Notes under the pieces: model-generated | The model's database searches: none | Seen by the model: the letters and a program-made list of their open reading frames with translations, nothing else | What the model was told of the DNA's origin: nothing | Program-made: the position numbers and the translations under genes | Shown: positions 1 through 8,451 of the stretch, piece by piece | Layout: each line of letters opens with the position of its first letter | Position numbering within the stretch: the stretch's first letter is position 1 | Assembly (NCBI GenBank): GCA_963841945.1 | Contig: CAWJFC010000005.1 | Location: 419,174-483,173, forward strand | Direction of reading: 5' to 3' | Length of the DNA stretch: 64,000 nucleotides | Source of the DNA: Acidiflorens sp963841945 | Lineage (GTDB): Bacteria > Acidobacteriota > Terriglobia > Terriglobales > Acidobacteriaceae

Positions 1-7
1 TTCTACC

Positions 8-247
8 TTGCAACTTTGGGCACGCCGCTTCGGAGTGTTGTTCTTCGTGTTCCTCTGCGCGACGGTCGGGGTGATGTTGATGATCGTGCCCTGGCGTCCG
101 GAGTGGTCGGAAAACCCGTTGCTGCTGTCTTATCCCGCGCTGCACGATCTGGTAGCGAGCGGCTTCACGCGGGGACTCGTCACCGGACTCGGGTTGCTCA
201 ACGTTTGGATCGGTTTCTGGGAAGCGTTGCAGTACCGGGAAGATTGA
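8..247 (+). CDS. Small membrane protein, possibly 5'-truncated
   Basis: About 79 residues with two hydrophobic segments, one near residues 9-28 and one near 57-72, joined by a Trp/Pro-rich loop. It is probably a small integral membrane protein of unknown function. The apparent start is a TTG at the very edge of the window, so the true start may lie upstream. I do not recognise a family. The next gene on the same strand begins 150 bp later, across a heptamer-repeat gap, so co-transcription is uncertain. Confidence 0.55.
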   Translation: MQLWARRFGVLFFVFLCATVGVMLMIVPWRPEWSENPLLLSYPALHDLVASGFTRGLVTGLGLLNVWIGFWEALQYRED

Positions 248-250
248 GGC

Positions 251-390
251 AGTCGTTGGTCGCTCGGCGTTAGTCGTTGGCGATTAGCTCTGGCGAGAGC
301 GGAGAAATCAACAACCAGCAAAAGAGAACCAAGGACAAAGCAAAAAGAACGAAGTTGAAGGGCCAACGACCAAACACTAACGACTAACGA
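251..390. repeat. Heptamer-repeat arms flanking a short gap
   Basis: The gap between the first two genes begins with a 7-bp-period array of RGTCGTT-like units (251-292) and ends with CTAACGA/CCAACGA units (363-390). The two arms are reverse complements over 11 bases (269-279 against 379-389) and could pair as a long-range hairpin. No gene is visible between them. Confidence 0.5.
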
Positions 391-401
391 CGGATTCTCT
401 T

Positions 402-1283
402 ATGACTGAACCGAAGCTGAAGTCCGCGCCTCTGGCTTACCAGAACGAGCCGTTCATCAACAGTCCGGATGGCCGAATCCTCCGCTTGCTCTCCGAGTAC
501 ATCGAACCGCTGGCGCGCTTCCGGCGTGAGCAGATTCAGGACACGGTTGTGTTCTTCGGCTCGGCCCGGGTACAGAGCCGGGACGCGGCCGACACCCACC
601 TGAATGGCGTGCGTGGCGATGCCGCCAAACTTGCGGCCGCGGAGCAGGCGCTGAAGCGGGCTGAGGCGGCGGTCGACATGGCGCGCTATTACGAAGACGC
701 GCGCCGCCTTGCCTATATGCTTACCGAGTGGTCGGCGCACATTCCGGCGCGGCGCCATCGTTTTGTTGTCACCACCGGCGGAGGGCCCGGCATCATGGAG
801 GCCGCTAATCTGGGCGCGCACGAAGCCGGAGGCAAGACCATCGGCCTCAACATCAATCTTCCTTTCGAGCAGTTTCCGAATCCCTACATCACGCCCTCGC
901 TCAACTTCGAGTTTCACTACTTTTTCATGCGCAAGTTCTGGTTTGCCTATCTGGCGAAGGCGCTTGTGATCTTCCCGGGTGGTTTTGGAACGCTGGACGA
1001 GCTTTTCGAAATCCTCACGCTCGCGCAGACCGAAAAACTTGCTAAAAAAATTGTCGTGGTTATCTACGGCACGGAGTATTGGAAGAAGATCATGAACTTC
1101 GACGCCATGGCCGACGCTGGAGTCATCTCATCCGCCGACCTCGATCTGATCAAATTTTGCGATTCGCCGGAGGAAAGCTTCGAGTTCCTGAAGGAAAATC
1201 TGACTCGCTACCATCTCGGACCGCAACAACCGAAACGCACGGCAGAGGCGGCTACGCCGGAGATCGCCAAGACGCGGCCGTAG
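402..1283 (+). CDS. LOG-family (cytokinin riboside monophosphate phosphoribohydrolase-like) protein
   Basis: A 293-residue Rossmann protein of the TIGR00730/LOG family, often misannotated as lysine decarboxylase. It carries both signature motifs: GGGPGIMEAAN at residues 126-136 and PGGFGTLDELFE at 192-203, which bind nucleotide phosphate and hold the catalytic Arg/Glu. Characterised members release adenine-type bases from nucleoside monophosphates. It is longer than the usual 180-200 residues, with an N-terminal extension and a charged helical insertion (about 60-110), as in the large bacterial LOG subgroup. ATG start. A weak GC hairpin (1285-1308) follows the stop but has no T run. Confidence 0.85.
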   Translation: MTEPKLKSAPLAYQNEPFINSPDGRILRLLSEYIEPLARFRREQIQDTVVFFGSARVQSRDAADTHLNGVRGDAAKLAAAEQALKRAEAAVDMARYYEDARRLAYMLTEWSAHIPARRHRFVVTTGGGPGIMEAANLGAHEAGGKTIGLNINLPFEQFPNPYITPSLNFEFHYFFMRKFWFAYLAKALVIFPGGFGTLDELFEILTLAQTEKLAKKIVVVIYGTEYWKKIMNFDAMADAGVISSADLDLIKFCDSPEESFEFLKENLTRYHLGPQQPKRTAEAATPEIAKTRP

Positions 1284-1413
1284 CAAGGCGCACCCCACGA
1301 CGCGCCTTAAAAGGAACTTCGCGGCCTCTGCTTCCGTATACATTTGTGCGCGTATAGTGCTGGGGATGGACCAGCCGCGCACTCACGTAGATTCCTGGAG
1401 CCGGATAACTAAT

Positions 1414-2790
1414 ATGACTGTGCGTAGGACCGCATCTCTTCTCGTCAGTTTCATTCTCTTGATTTCGGCCTTGGCCGTTGCGCAGCCGCCCGGCCCCAAC
1501 GAAATGCCGTCGGTCGTCGTCGTTCCGGCCGCTGCCCAACCGAGCGACCACTTCGATGCCGTGGCGGCTACGAATGCCTATATGGCGCAGATTCCGCCGG
1601 AGAAGATCGAGCGCTCCAACAATTACTTTGAAGGCGGATACTGGCTGATCCTGTGGGACTTCCTGTATGGCGCGGCGATCGCGCTAGTGCTCCTCGGCAC
1701 GCGCTGGTCGGCCAAAATGCGTGATCTGGCCGAGCGCATCACGCGCTTCAAGCCGATCCAGACTTTTATCTATTGGGTGCAATATCTGGTTGTTTCGACT
1801 GTTCTTGGTTTTCCGCTGGCCGCTTACGAAGGCTACTTCCGCGAGCACAAATATGGCATGGCGACGCAAACCTTCGGACCATGGTTCGTCGATCAGCTTA
1901 AGGGATTGGCCATCGGCGTGGTGCTGGGCGGCATTCTCGTCATGCTGCTGTTTGGCGTGGTCCGGCGTTTCCCCCGCACCTGGCCAATTCTGGGCGCGGG
2001 CGTAAGTTATGTGTTCATGATTTTCGTCGTGTTCATTGCGCCCATTTTTCTCGTGCCCATCTTCAACAAGGTGACCCCGCTCAAGGATCCTAAGATTGTG
2101 GATCCGATTCTGCGCCTGGCTCGGCAAAATGGAATTCCCGCGAAAGACGTCTACACGATCGACGCCTCCCGGCAAACGACACAGATGAGCGCGAACGTGA
2201 GCGGCTTCGGTAACACCATGCGCATTACGCTCAACGACAATCTTCTGCGCCGCGGCTCGCCCGAAGAAGTCCAGGCTGTCATGGGACACGAGATGGGCCA
2301 CTACGTTCTGAACCACATTTACAAGGGCCTAACTTTCGGATTGATCATGGTCGTGGTCTTCTGGATGTATCTGTGGGGAACCATCGGCGGAGCACTCAAA
2401 CGCTGGGGCCCGAAGTGGCAGATTCGCGGCATCACCGATACCGCCATCGTGCCGCTGGTGATCTTGCTGGGATCGATCTTCGGATTCGTGATCACGCCGG
2501 TCATGAATTCCTACATACGCACGCAGGAATACGAAGCGGACATGTATGGCCTCAACACCAGCCGGCAGCCCGACGGTTTCGCGCAGGCGGCGATCCACCT
2601 GGGCGAATATCGCAAGATGAATCCCGGGCCGATCGAGGAGATCATCTTCTTCGACCATCCGAGCGGCCGCAATCGAATCTATGCCGCCATGCGATGGAAG
2701 GCTGAGAATCTGAATCTATTCATGCCCGCGCAAGCAGCAGCGCCGATGGCCGCGCAGCCGGCAGCGCCCGTCGATACGAGTAACAAATAA
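1414..2790 (+). CDS. M48-family (Ste24/CAAX prenyl protease 1-like) zinc metallopeptidase
   Basis: Integral membrane zinc protease. The HEMGH motif falls at residues 292-296 and the downstream third-ligand motif EYEAD at about 372-376, as in M48 peptidases. Several transmembrane segments precede and surround the active site, including a region around 330-390. The chosen ATG begins a clean signal-like sequence (basic start, then a Leu/Ile/Val core ending ALAVAQ). The same frame is open to a GTG at 1357, but that would add an unlikely hydrophilic leader. At about 458 residues it matches Ste24-type enzymes, which in bacteria act in membrane protein quality control. The C-terminus is Ala/Pro-rich. 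Confidence 0.88.
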   Translation: MTVRRTASLLVSFILLISALAVAQPPGPNEMPSVVVVPAAAQPSDHFDAVAATNAYMAQIPPEKIERSNNYFEGGYWLILWDFLYGAAIALVLLGTRWSAKMRDLAERITRFKPIQTFIYWVQYLVVSTVLGFPLAAYEGYFREHKYGMATQTFGPWFVDQLKGLAIGVVLGGILVMLLFGVVRRFPRTWPILGAGVSYVFMIFVVFIAPIFLVPIFNKVTPLKDPKIVDPILRLARQNGIPAKDVYTIDASRQTTQMSANVSGFGNTMRITLNDNLLRRGSPEEVQAVMGHEMGHYVLNHIYKGLTFGLIMVVVFWMYLWGTIGGALKRWGPKWQIRGITDTAIVPLVILLGSIFGFVITPVMNSYIRTQEYEADMYGLNTSRQPDGFAQAAIHLGEYRKMNPGPIEEIIFFDHPSGRNRIYAAMRWKAENLNLFMPAQAAAPMAAQPAAPVDTSNK

Positions 2791-2816
2791 TGGCGGATGA
2801 TGTACGCTGACAGCGG

Positions 2817-3491
2817 ATGCCTGATCGCTGTCAGCTCTATTACATTACCGATCGCTCCCAGTTTCCGGGCGACGAACTCGCGCGGAGACGGGCATTGCTC
2901 GCGAAGGTCGCCGAGGCCGCGAGTGCGGGGATCGACTATATCCAACTTCGCGAGAAAGACCTGAGCGGCCGGGAATTGGAAGCGCTCGCGCGAGAATCAG
3001 TCAATATCATTCAGAATCCGGGAAATGATCGGAGACCGAGAACTCGCCTTCTAATCAACTCCCGCACGGATATAGCGCTCGCCGTGGGCGCAGACGGCGT
3101 GCACTTGCGTTCCGCCGATGTGTCGCCGGCGACGGTGCGATCGCTCTCGCAGAAACCGGCATCTGGCGGCTCGCCCCTTGCGCATCGCAACCTCGTCATT
3201 GCTGTCTCCGCTCACACCGCCTCGGACGTTCGACGCGCAGCGGCTGAAGGCGCCGACTTTGTTGTCTTCGCCCCGGTCTTCGAAAAGAGAGATGCGCCTC
3301 AGTTTCAACCGACCGGCTTGTCGGCGTTACGCGAAGCGTGTACATCAAAGGTTCCGGTTTTCGCTCTGGGCGGAGTGACGGTGGAGAATGCGCCTTTGTG
3401 TCTGGCGGCGGGAGCGGCGGGCGTGGCGGGAATCCGGCTTTTTCAGGAGCAACACATCGAGGATGTCGTGGTCCGTCTTCGCTCCCGTTGA
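2817..3491 (+). CDS. thiE: Thiamine-phosphate synthase
   Basis: A 224-residue TIM-barrel enzyme joining HMP-pyrophosphate and thiazole phosphate to give thiamine phosphate in the cytoplasm. Seen in the sequence: YYITDR at the start, the IQLREKDL phosphate/substrate motif, LLINSRTDIALAVGADGVHL (the N-x-R and GxH elements), and a C-terminal ALGGVT...AGAAGVAGIRLF phosphate-binding loop. It starts 26 bp after the M48 gene on the same strand and may be co-transcribed. No TPP riboswitch is visible in the short gap. Length and motifs fit an intact enzyme. Confidence 0.9.
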   Translation: MPDRCQLYYITDRSQFPGDELARRRALLAKVAEAASAGIDYIQLREKDLSGRELEALARESVNIIQNPGNDRRPRTRLLINSRTDIALAVGADGVHLRSADVSPATVRSLSQKPASGGSPLAHRNLVIAVSAHTASDVRRAAAEGADFVVFAPVFEKRDAPQFQPTGLSALREACTSKVPVFALGGVTVENAPLCLAAGAAGVAGIRLFQEQHIEDVVVRLRSR

Positions 3492-3507
3492 TGTAAACTG
3501 GCGGACT

Positions 3508-5397
3508 CTATTGCAGCTTGGCGTATTCGGCCTTGGCTTCGTGGAGCAGCGGCACGTCCGGGTCGGCATCCTTCCAGGCGGCGAGGAAATTCTGATACGC
3601 GATGCGGGCCTTGGCAGTGTCGCCCTCTTCCTGATAGACCCGGCCCAATTGCAGCTGCGCGATGTTGACAATCCCGTCGGGACCCATGAGGCATTTCAGA
3701 TCAATAATCTTCTGGAAATCCTGCTGCGCCTCCGCATACCGGCCGAGCGCGCGATAGGCCATACCTCGCGCGAAGAGTACTCCTCCATTGGCGCGTGAAT
3801 AAAGGATGGCGCTGTTGAGCAGATCGAGTGCTTTCGCGGGATCGGTCTTCGCCGAATTTGCCGGCAACAATGCAACCAGCGCCCGAATCATCGGAACGTA
3901 GACATTTTGCACCATCGTGTCATTCGGTTCGGCTCGCTGAATCTCATCGGCCAGCGCCAGCGCTCTCTGGTCCTCACGTTCCACAGCCAGGATGTTGGCG
4001 ACGCCCGGTTTCACGTTAGAGTTCTGCGACAAGCGCAGCGCCTCATTCGCATCATTGAGCGCATCCGCGCGATCACCCGCCAGCGATTCCAATCCACCCA
4101 TCTGCGCCTTGAGATTGGCGCGCCCCGTAAGATGCATCCGGTCGAGTGCAGATCCGGCTTGCTCGGCAAAATTGCGGGCGGCTTTCAACTGGCCGTGTGT
4201 GCCCGCCAGGCCGGCACGGAACGAGAGCACGGCATACTGCCCCTGGGGAGTGACAGCGGCCGCCTTGAGGTCCTTCTCCATCTCCGCGTCTCTTCCTTCC
4301 GACCAGTCCAGGTTCGCCTGTCCGACATTCAGGACCTGATTCGTCGCCTTCTTTTGCAGAGCAGTGCTAAGCGTAGCGCGCGCTTCCGCGACCCGTCCCA
4401 GCCCCGCGTATGCCTGGGCCAGATTTTCATAACCACTCACCATATCCGGGTCCAGTTCCACCGCGCGCTTGGCATTGATCAAGGCATTGTCGAACTGCCC
4501 GAACTGCGAATAGATGATGGCCAGATTGTTGTAGGGAATGGGGTCGTTGGGGTATGTCTGCTTGAAAAGCTCCAGCGCCGTGATCCCCTTGTCCAGTTGC
4601 CCGCTGTCCGCGTAGTAATGCTCGGTGATGTAGAGCTTTTCGCGCTCGCTGGCACGGTCGCGCAGTTCGAAAGCCTTCTTCCTGTTTTCCTCGGATAGCT
4701 CGTTCTGTCCCAGATTGCTATACACCGTGCCCAGGCGCGCATAGGCCATCGCAAAGTTGGGATCGAGTTCGACAGCGCGCTGGTAGTCTGGAATCGCGCC
4801 CAGTTCGTCTCCCGAGCTGTGCTTGCTGTCGCCGAGACTCAACGACTTGAGCGCCTCCAGCGATGAGGTTGTCGCCTGCGAGAGCGACATGTCGTACTTC
4901 TGAACCATGGCCAGCGATTCTCCCAACTGGCTGCGGAGCTTCGTGGCGGCGCTGTGCAGCGCGTTAAGAACGTCCTCTTTGCGGTCGGCCTGCACCTGCT
5001 GCCGTCCCAGCGAGTCGCCCGAAGAGGCGTTGGTCGCCTCCAGCGTGATCACATATTGCCCGCCCACGCTGTCAATGTCGCCGGCAAGCATCGCCTTGAT
5101 GCCGTCGCGCACGCAGATTTCGCGGCCAACCTCCGGCGTTACGCGCTCATCCGGCTTGCGCCCCATGAACTGCAGCGTCTGACGAATCTTCTGGTCGGGA
5201 AAGACGTTCAGGTAGGGCGATTGGCCAAGATCGACCGCCAGCGCTTTTTTCAGCGTGCCATCGAAAACCTGATCGGCAGTGGTGTTTACGAAGTCGGTGA
5301 TCAGGATCGCGTCTCTTTCAGTGAGCGCGTGGCTGCGATGCGAGAACACAAAAGCAATGCCAGCGGCGACGAGAGCAACGACCAGCACGGGAACCAA
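3508..5397 (-). CDS. TPR-repeat sensor part of a split Ser/Thr kinase
   Basis: About 629 residues: a transmembrane helix near residues 1-20, a conserved acidobacterial segment with ILITDFVN...FDGTLKKAL (residues 30-50), then at least eight tetratricopeptide repeats with residues such as AMAYARLGTVYSNLG. In this family these parts are normally continuous with an N-terminal Ser/Thr kinase in one protein of about 900 residues. The kinase lies immediately upstream (5457-6350) one frame away. This frame is open back past the kinase stop and reads DVTAVTASGL...PPAPPKKKLPGW, a typical Pro/Lys juxtamembrane linker. The TTG assigned as start is therefore probably not a real initiation site, and the two ORFs form one gene broken by a one-base shift near 5472-5474. 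Confidence 0.8.
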   Translation of the reverse strand: MVPVLVVALVAAGIAFVFSHRSHALTERDAILITDFVNTTADQVFDGTLKKALAVDLGQSPYLNVFPDQKIRQTLQFMGRKPDERVTPEVGREICVRDGIKAMLAGDIDSVGGQYVITLEATNASSGDSLGRQQVQADRKEDVLNALHSAATKLRSQLGESLAMVQKYDMSLSQATTSSLEALKSLSLGDSKHSSGDELGAIPDYQRAVELDPNFAMAYARLGTVYSNLGQNELSEENRKKAFELRDRASEREKLYITEHYYADSGQLDKGITALELFKQTYPNDPIPYNNLAIIYSQFGQFDNALINAKRAVELDPDMVSGYENLAQAYAGLGRVAEARATLSTALQKKATNQVLNVGQANLDWSEGRDAEMEKDLKAAAVTPQGQYAVLSFRAGLAGTHGQLKAARNFAEQAGSALDRMHLTGRANLKAQMGGLESLAGDRADALNDANEALRLSQNSNVKPGVANILAVEREDQRALALADEIQRAEPNDTMVQNVYVPMIRALVALLPANSAKTDPAKALDLLNSAILYSRANGGVLFARGMAYRALGRYAEAQQDFQKIIDLKCLMGPDGIVNIAQLQLGRVYQEEGDTAKARIAYQNFLAAWKDADPDVPLLHEAKAEYAKLQ

Positions 5398-5456
5398 CCA
5401 GCCCGGCAGCTTCTTTTTCGGCGGCGCCGGTGGCCGTCGATGGAGGCCGCTGGCCG

Positions 5457-6350
5457 TTACTGCAGTGACGTCCCGGATTCCGAGTCCCGCCGCAGCCGCT
5501 TCAGATCCGAGCGTACATCGGCGGCGCTCTGGTAGCGGAGGTCGCGATCTTTTTCGAGCAGCTTGGTAAGGATGTCTTCGAAATGGGGCGGCAGATCGGG
5601 ATTCAGCCGCAGCGGCGACGGAGCGGGACGATTCAGAATCGCATCAAAAATCACCGCCGAAGTGTCACCGCGAAATGGAATCGTGCCCGTCGCCATCTCG
5701 TAGAGCACCGCGCCGAAGGAAAACAAATCCGTGCGCGCATCCAGATCCTTGCCCCGCGCCTGCTCCGGCGACATGTACGCTACCGTGCCTACGGTCGAGC
5801 CCGGGCTGGTAAGGAAAGGATTGTCGACTGTTGCCGCCGAACCAACAGTCGCGGCGGAAAGCACGGATGGCTGTGCGGTCCGTTTGGCAAGGCCGAAGTC
5901 GAGAATCTTGGCCTGATTGCGGCTCGTAACAAAAATGTTGGCGGGCTTGATGTCACGATGGATGATGCCCTTCGCATGGGCGCAGTCGAGGGCATCGGAG
6001 ATCTGAATGGCGAGATCGAGCAGGCGCTCCAGTTCCATGGGCTGGGCGTGGATGACGCTCTTCAAGGTCGCGCCTTCGAGCAACTCCATGGCAATGAAAT
6101 GGCGGCCGCCGTCTTCGCCGACCTCATAGATCGTGCATATACCGGGGTGATTGAGCGCGGAGGCGGCGCGGGCCTCGCGCTGAAAACGCTCCAGGGCGGC
6201 GGAATCTTTTTCGGTCTCCGGAGGCAGGAATTTGAGGGCGACGTGGCGGCCAAGGCTCAGGTCTTCCGCCTCGTAAACCACGCCCATTCCACCACCGCCG
6301 AGTTGAGACAGAACACGGTAGTGAGAGACGGTTTGGCCGATGATTTCCAC
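5457..6350 (-). CDS. Eukaryote-type Ser/Thr protein kinase domain (split gene)
   Basis: A complete Hanks-type kinase domain: glycine loop GGGGMGVV at residues 18-25, ATP-anchoring Lys40, catalytic HRDIKPAN at 131-138, DFG at 151-153 and SPEQ at 194-197. All key catalytic residues are present. The GTG start follows a strong AGGAGG motif, although the spacing is short. The domain ends abruptly at SESGTSLQ and stop, exactly where homologues run into a linker, membrane helix and TPR sensor. Restoring one G to the GGG run at 5472-5474 fuses it to the downstream ORF. It is likely a membrane-anchored signalling kinase whose split is a frameshift or sequence error. Confidence 0.88.
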   Translation of the reverse strand: MEIIGQTVSHYRVLSQLGGGGMGVVYEAEDLSLGRHVALKFLPPETEKDSAALERFQREARAASALNHPGICTIYEVGEDGGRHFIAMELLEGATLKSVIHAQPMELERLLDLAIQISDALDCAHAKGIIHRDIKPANIFVTSRNQAKILDFGLAKRTAQPSVLSAATVGSAATVDNPFLTSPGSTVGTVAYMSPEQARGKDLDARTDLFSFGAVLYEMATGTIPFRGDTSAVIFDAILNRPAPSPLRLNPDLPPHFEDILTKLLEKDRDLRYQSAADVRSDLKRLRRDSESGTSLQ

Positions 6351-6982
6351 GAGCCTCCTGGGGGTCTTTCGATGTTAGGCGTCAGTGTTCAGACAAGTCA
6401 AACCTTCGGCATTGGTCTTTATATACGACGTGGAAAGGGCGGAAGTTCATCGCTTCGACGCATGTGTCGGCGGTTGGGCCACCTTCTTTCTCCGGGGTGG
6501 CCCGGAGACAAACACAGCAGAATTTTGTTTGGTTGGATTGCCCAGCCTCTCTTGCGCGACTGGGCTCCGGGAACGATGACCCAAGGAAATATGAGTTCCC
6601 TTGATTGCCTTGTTCCTGACCGCGGGCGAAAAGCCAAATTCCTGGAATTTTCGTTGCGATCCTCCGCAAGCGGTGATGCGAAAAGTTACAGCGCCGGCCA
6701 ATTCTGTAAGTTGTTGTTTCTGGACGAGGTGATTGCTAAGTCGCAGTTACGGGCAGTAACTTCCGGAAAATCGGCGATGCGTTTCTCATCAAAACGCTGT
6801 TGAGCTTTTCAGCGGAAATTCCTGACGGCGCGAATCGCCGATCACGCAACACTTCTCTTTTCATCCACTTGAAAGCGTGTGAGGAAATCATTCGGGGACC
6901 TGCACAGTTTGGCATGGCGAATGCCTTAGCAATGGTGGCGAGCGGCCTTAGAAGGCAAGAGCCCTCGAAAACGAGGTGGGTT
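6351..6982. other. Long intergenic region with hairpins
   Basis: About 630 bp between the divergent kinase and lipoyl-like genes. No convincing gene is visible. It contains an 8-bp hairpin (GGGCCACC at 6476-6483 with GGTGGCCC at 6496-6503) and a second GCCCAG/CTGGGC pairing near 6540-6565. It could hold divergent promoters or a leader RNA, but I see no defined family. An open frame begins at 6800, ahead of the chosen start of the next gene. Confidence 0.4.
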
Positions 6983-7660
6983 ATGACAGTCATCCTGGTT
7001 CTCTTCACATTCGTATCTTTCTTACTGATCGATCACTTCCACAGCAGAAAAGCGGTTGTCGTGCAGCCCGCGCTGGCGACTGCGGCGGCGAAGACTCCGA
7101 AGGCGGTTCGGCCTACTCCTGAGCTGGTGAATGGATTCCGGGTTCCCGAGAATCTTCGCTATCATCCGGGACACACCTGGGCGCTGACTGAGAGTCCGAG
7201 TTTGGTGCGCGTCGGCATGGACGATTTTGCTTCGAAGCTGATCGGCAAAATTGAGCGCGTAGCGCTGCCGCAACGGGGACAGTGGATCCGCCAGGGACAG
7301 AAGATTGCGACGCTCTTCCGCGACGGCGTGAGCGTGGACATGGTTTCGCCGATCGAGGGCAGCATTGCGGACGTGAATGACAGCCTGGCGACCGACCCGA
7401 AACTGGCTTCCAGCGCGCCTTACGGCGAGGGCTGGCTGGTGACGGTGCAGTCTCCCGATGCCAAGACGAACTTCCGCAACCTGCTGGGTGGCGCACTGGC
7501 TCGCTGGTGGACGGAAGAGTCGGCTGGACGGTTGCAGAAACGGATGCCGATGTTCGCAGGCGCACTGGCGCAGGACGGCGGCGTAGCGGTCAACAACCTG
7601 GCCGAGCAGATTCCGGACAAGGAATGGGCCGCGGTCGCAAAGGAATTCTTCCTCTCCTAG
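6983..7660 (+). CDS. Membrane-anchored GcvH-like lipoyl-fold protein lacking the lipoyl lysine
   Basis: About 225 residues. An N-terminal membrane anchor (residues 2-17) is followed by a domain resembling glycine-cleavage H protein from HPGHTWALTE (61-70) to GEGWLVTVQ (148-156). In true GcvH the lipoylated lysine lies in a SVK motif; here the aligned segment is GVSVDMVSP (115-123) with Asp119, so it should not be lipoylated. The chosen ATG has GAGG six bases upstream; an in-frame ATG at 6914 would add 23 residues. A strong terminator follows 63 bp after the stop. The function is unknown and a structural or scaffolding role is inferred. Confidence 0.75.
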   Translation: MTVILVLFTFVSFLLIDHFHSRKAVVVQPALATAAAKTPKAVRPTPELVNGFRVPENLRYHPGHTWALTESPSLVRVGMDDFASKLIGKIERVALPQRGQWIRQGQKIATLFRDGVSVDMVSPIEGSIADVNDSLATDPKLASSAPYGEGWLVTVQSPDAKTNFRNLLGGALARWWTEESAGRLQKRMPMFAGALAQDGGVAVNNLAEQIPDKEWAAVAKEFFLS

Positions 7661-7723
7661 TGAGCGGATAGAGGGCTCGGATTCAAAGGATCGAAGCAAG
7701 GCTCTCGCCAAGTAAAAAAGAGC

Positions 7724-7765
7724 AACCACCGCCCAGGGATCATGACCCTGGGCGGTGGTTTTTTT
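7724..7765 (+). terminator. Rho-independent terminator
   Basis: A perfect 15-bp stem (7724-7738 with 7746-7760) with a 7-base loop, running into a T7 tract. It lies 63 bp after the GcvH-like gene and should end that transcript. Confidence 0.92.
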
Positions 7766-8324
7766 GAGTGTCGTTGCTCCCGCAATCGCGCCGCGAATGT
7801 ATGTACAGATCTGTATTGGACCACCGTGCCGAAAAATAATTTTTGCGGGCGGCGTTTTGGCTGGGAAATCGGAGGTCGATTGAAGATTTGCCCTTTGTTG
7901 GACATTGTCCGCTAGGTCTGGATCCAACTTTAACTGAATGGAATCAGGTAGTTGAGCAAGCGGCTGCCGAATCGTGGAAAGGCATAGGCTGTCAAGTGGT
8001 CCTGATTCTAAGCAGGTTAGGCTAGGGGTTGGTGGGCGTGGTGGCCAGGGCTCACAAAAGATGGGGGTTGCGGGCGGCAAGAAATGCGGTGATTTGGGTT
8101 TTGTCGTCGAGGTGGGTGAGGTTTTTTTGCGTTTTCCACTTGGACACCTCATTGGGCCGGATTTAGGTCTGGGTGGACCACCACGCAGATTTCGGGTGAT
8201 TCAGTCGATCGGAAAAAGGTGAACGTTCCGTTCGCGCCGCATTCCCTCTTTTGGAGACGCTACTTTTGTGGGATTGTGGAGGGGTTGCGCCGTGAGAAAC
8301 ACTGAGTAACAGCAGAGTGCGTTT
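7766..8324. other. Gene-free region, possible gene remnant
   Basis: About 560 bp without a supported gene. On the minus strand, 8052-8165 encodes a short frame ending TQITAFLAARNPHLL and stop, with protein-like composition but no start codon. It may be the C-terminal relic of a decayed gene. A weak promoter candidate for the tRNA gene lies at 8285-8312 (TTGCGC, 16-bp spacer, TAACAG). Confidence 0.35.
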
Positions 8325-8413
8325 GGAGGACGTTGCCAGTGGGTACTGGACGCTATCTGCGAAATAGTCGAGTGGCCTTATCAGCCATTACGGTTCGACT
8401 CCGTCGTCCTCCG
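8325..8413 (+). tRNA. Class II allo-tRNA-like gene, anticodon GCG, 8/4 acceptor/T-stem
   Basis: Cloverleaf read base by base. The acceptor stem is 8 bp (GGAGGACG 8325-8332 with CGTCCTCC 8405-8412), with discriminator G8413. The D arm is CCAGT (8336-8340)/ACTGG (8345-8349) with a 4-base loop. The anticodon stem is 8352-8356 with 8364-8368 (one G-U pair). The loop CTGCGAA (8357-8363) gives anticodon GCG at 8359-8361. The variable arm is long, 6 bp (8371-8376 with 8384-8389). The T stem is only 4 bp (ACGG 8390-8393 with CCGT 8401-8404) around TTCGACT. CCA is not encoded. A 12-bp acceptor branch split 8/4 is the hallmark of allo-tRNAs reported from Acidobacteria. Long variable arm, G73 and a non-G3:U70 acceptor suggest charging by SerRS, giving possible Ser insertion at Arg CGC/CGU codons (inference). 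A 7/5 reading would leave a T-C mismatch at the top of the T stem. Confidence 0.82.
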
Positions 8414-8451
8414 CACGGCCCTCGACGACTTTCAATAAGAAAAGAGGAAGA

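Noticed and set aside
1285..1308. Terminator after the LOG-family gene
   Set aside because: A 7-bp hairpin is present, but its loop is 10 bases and no T run follows, so the evidence is too weak.
2701..2816. TPP riboswitch before thiE
   Set aside because: No CTGAGA-type core within a suitable fold; the only similar string lies inside the M48 coding region.
7022..8152. A 376-residue minus-strand frame
   Set aside because: It overlaps the GcvH-like gene and a strong terminator, and its composition is that of an antisense shadow of GC-rich coding DNA.
8325..8413. tRNA-Sec or an amber suppressor
   Set aside because: The anticodon reads GCG, not TCA or CTA, and the T stem is 4 bp rather than the 5 bp of bacterial tRNA-Sec.
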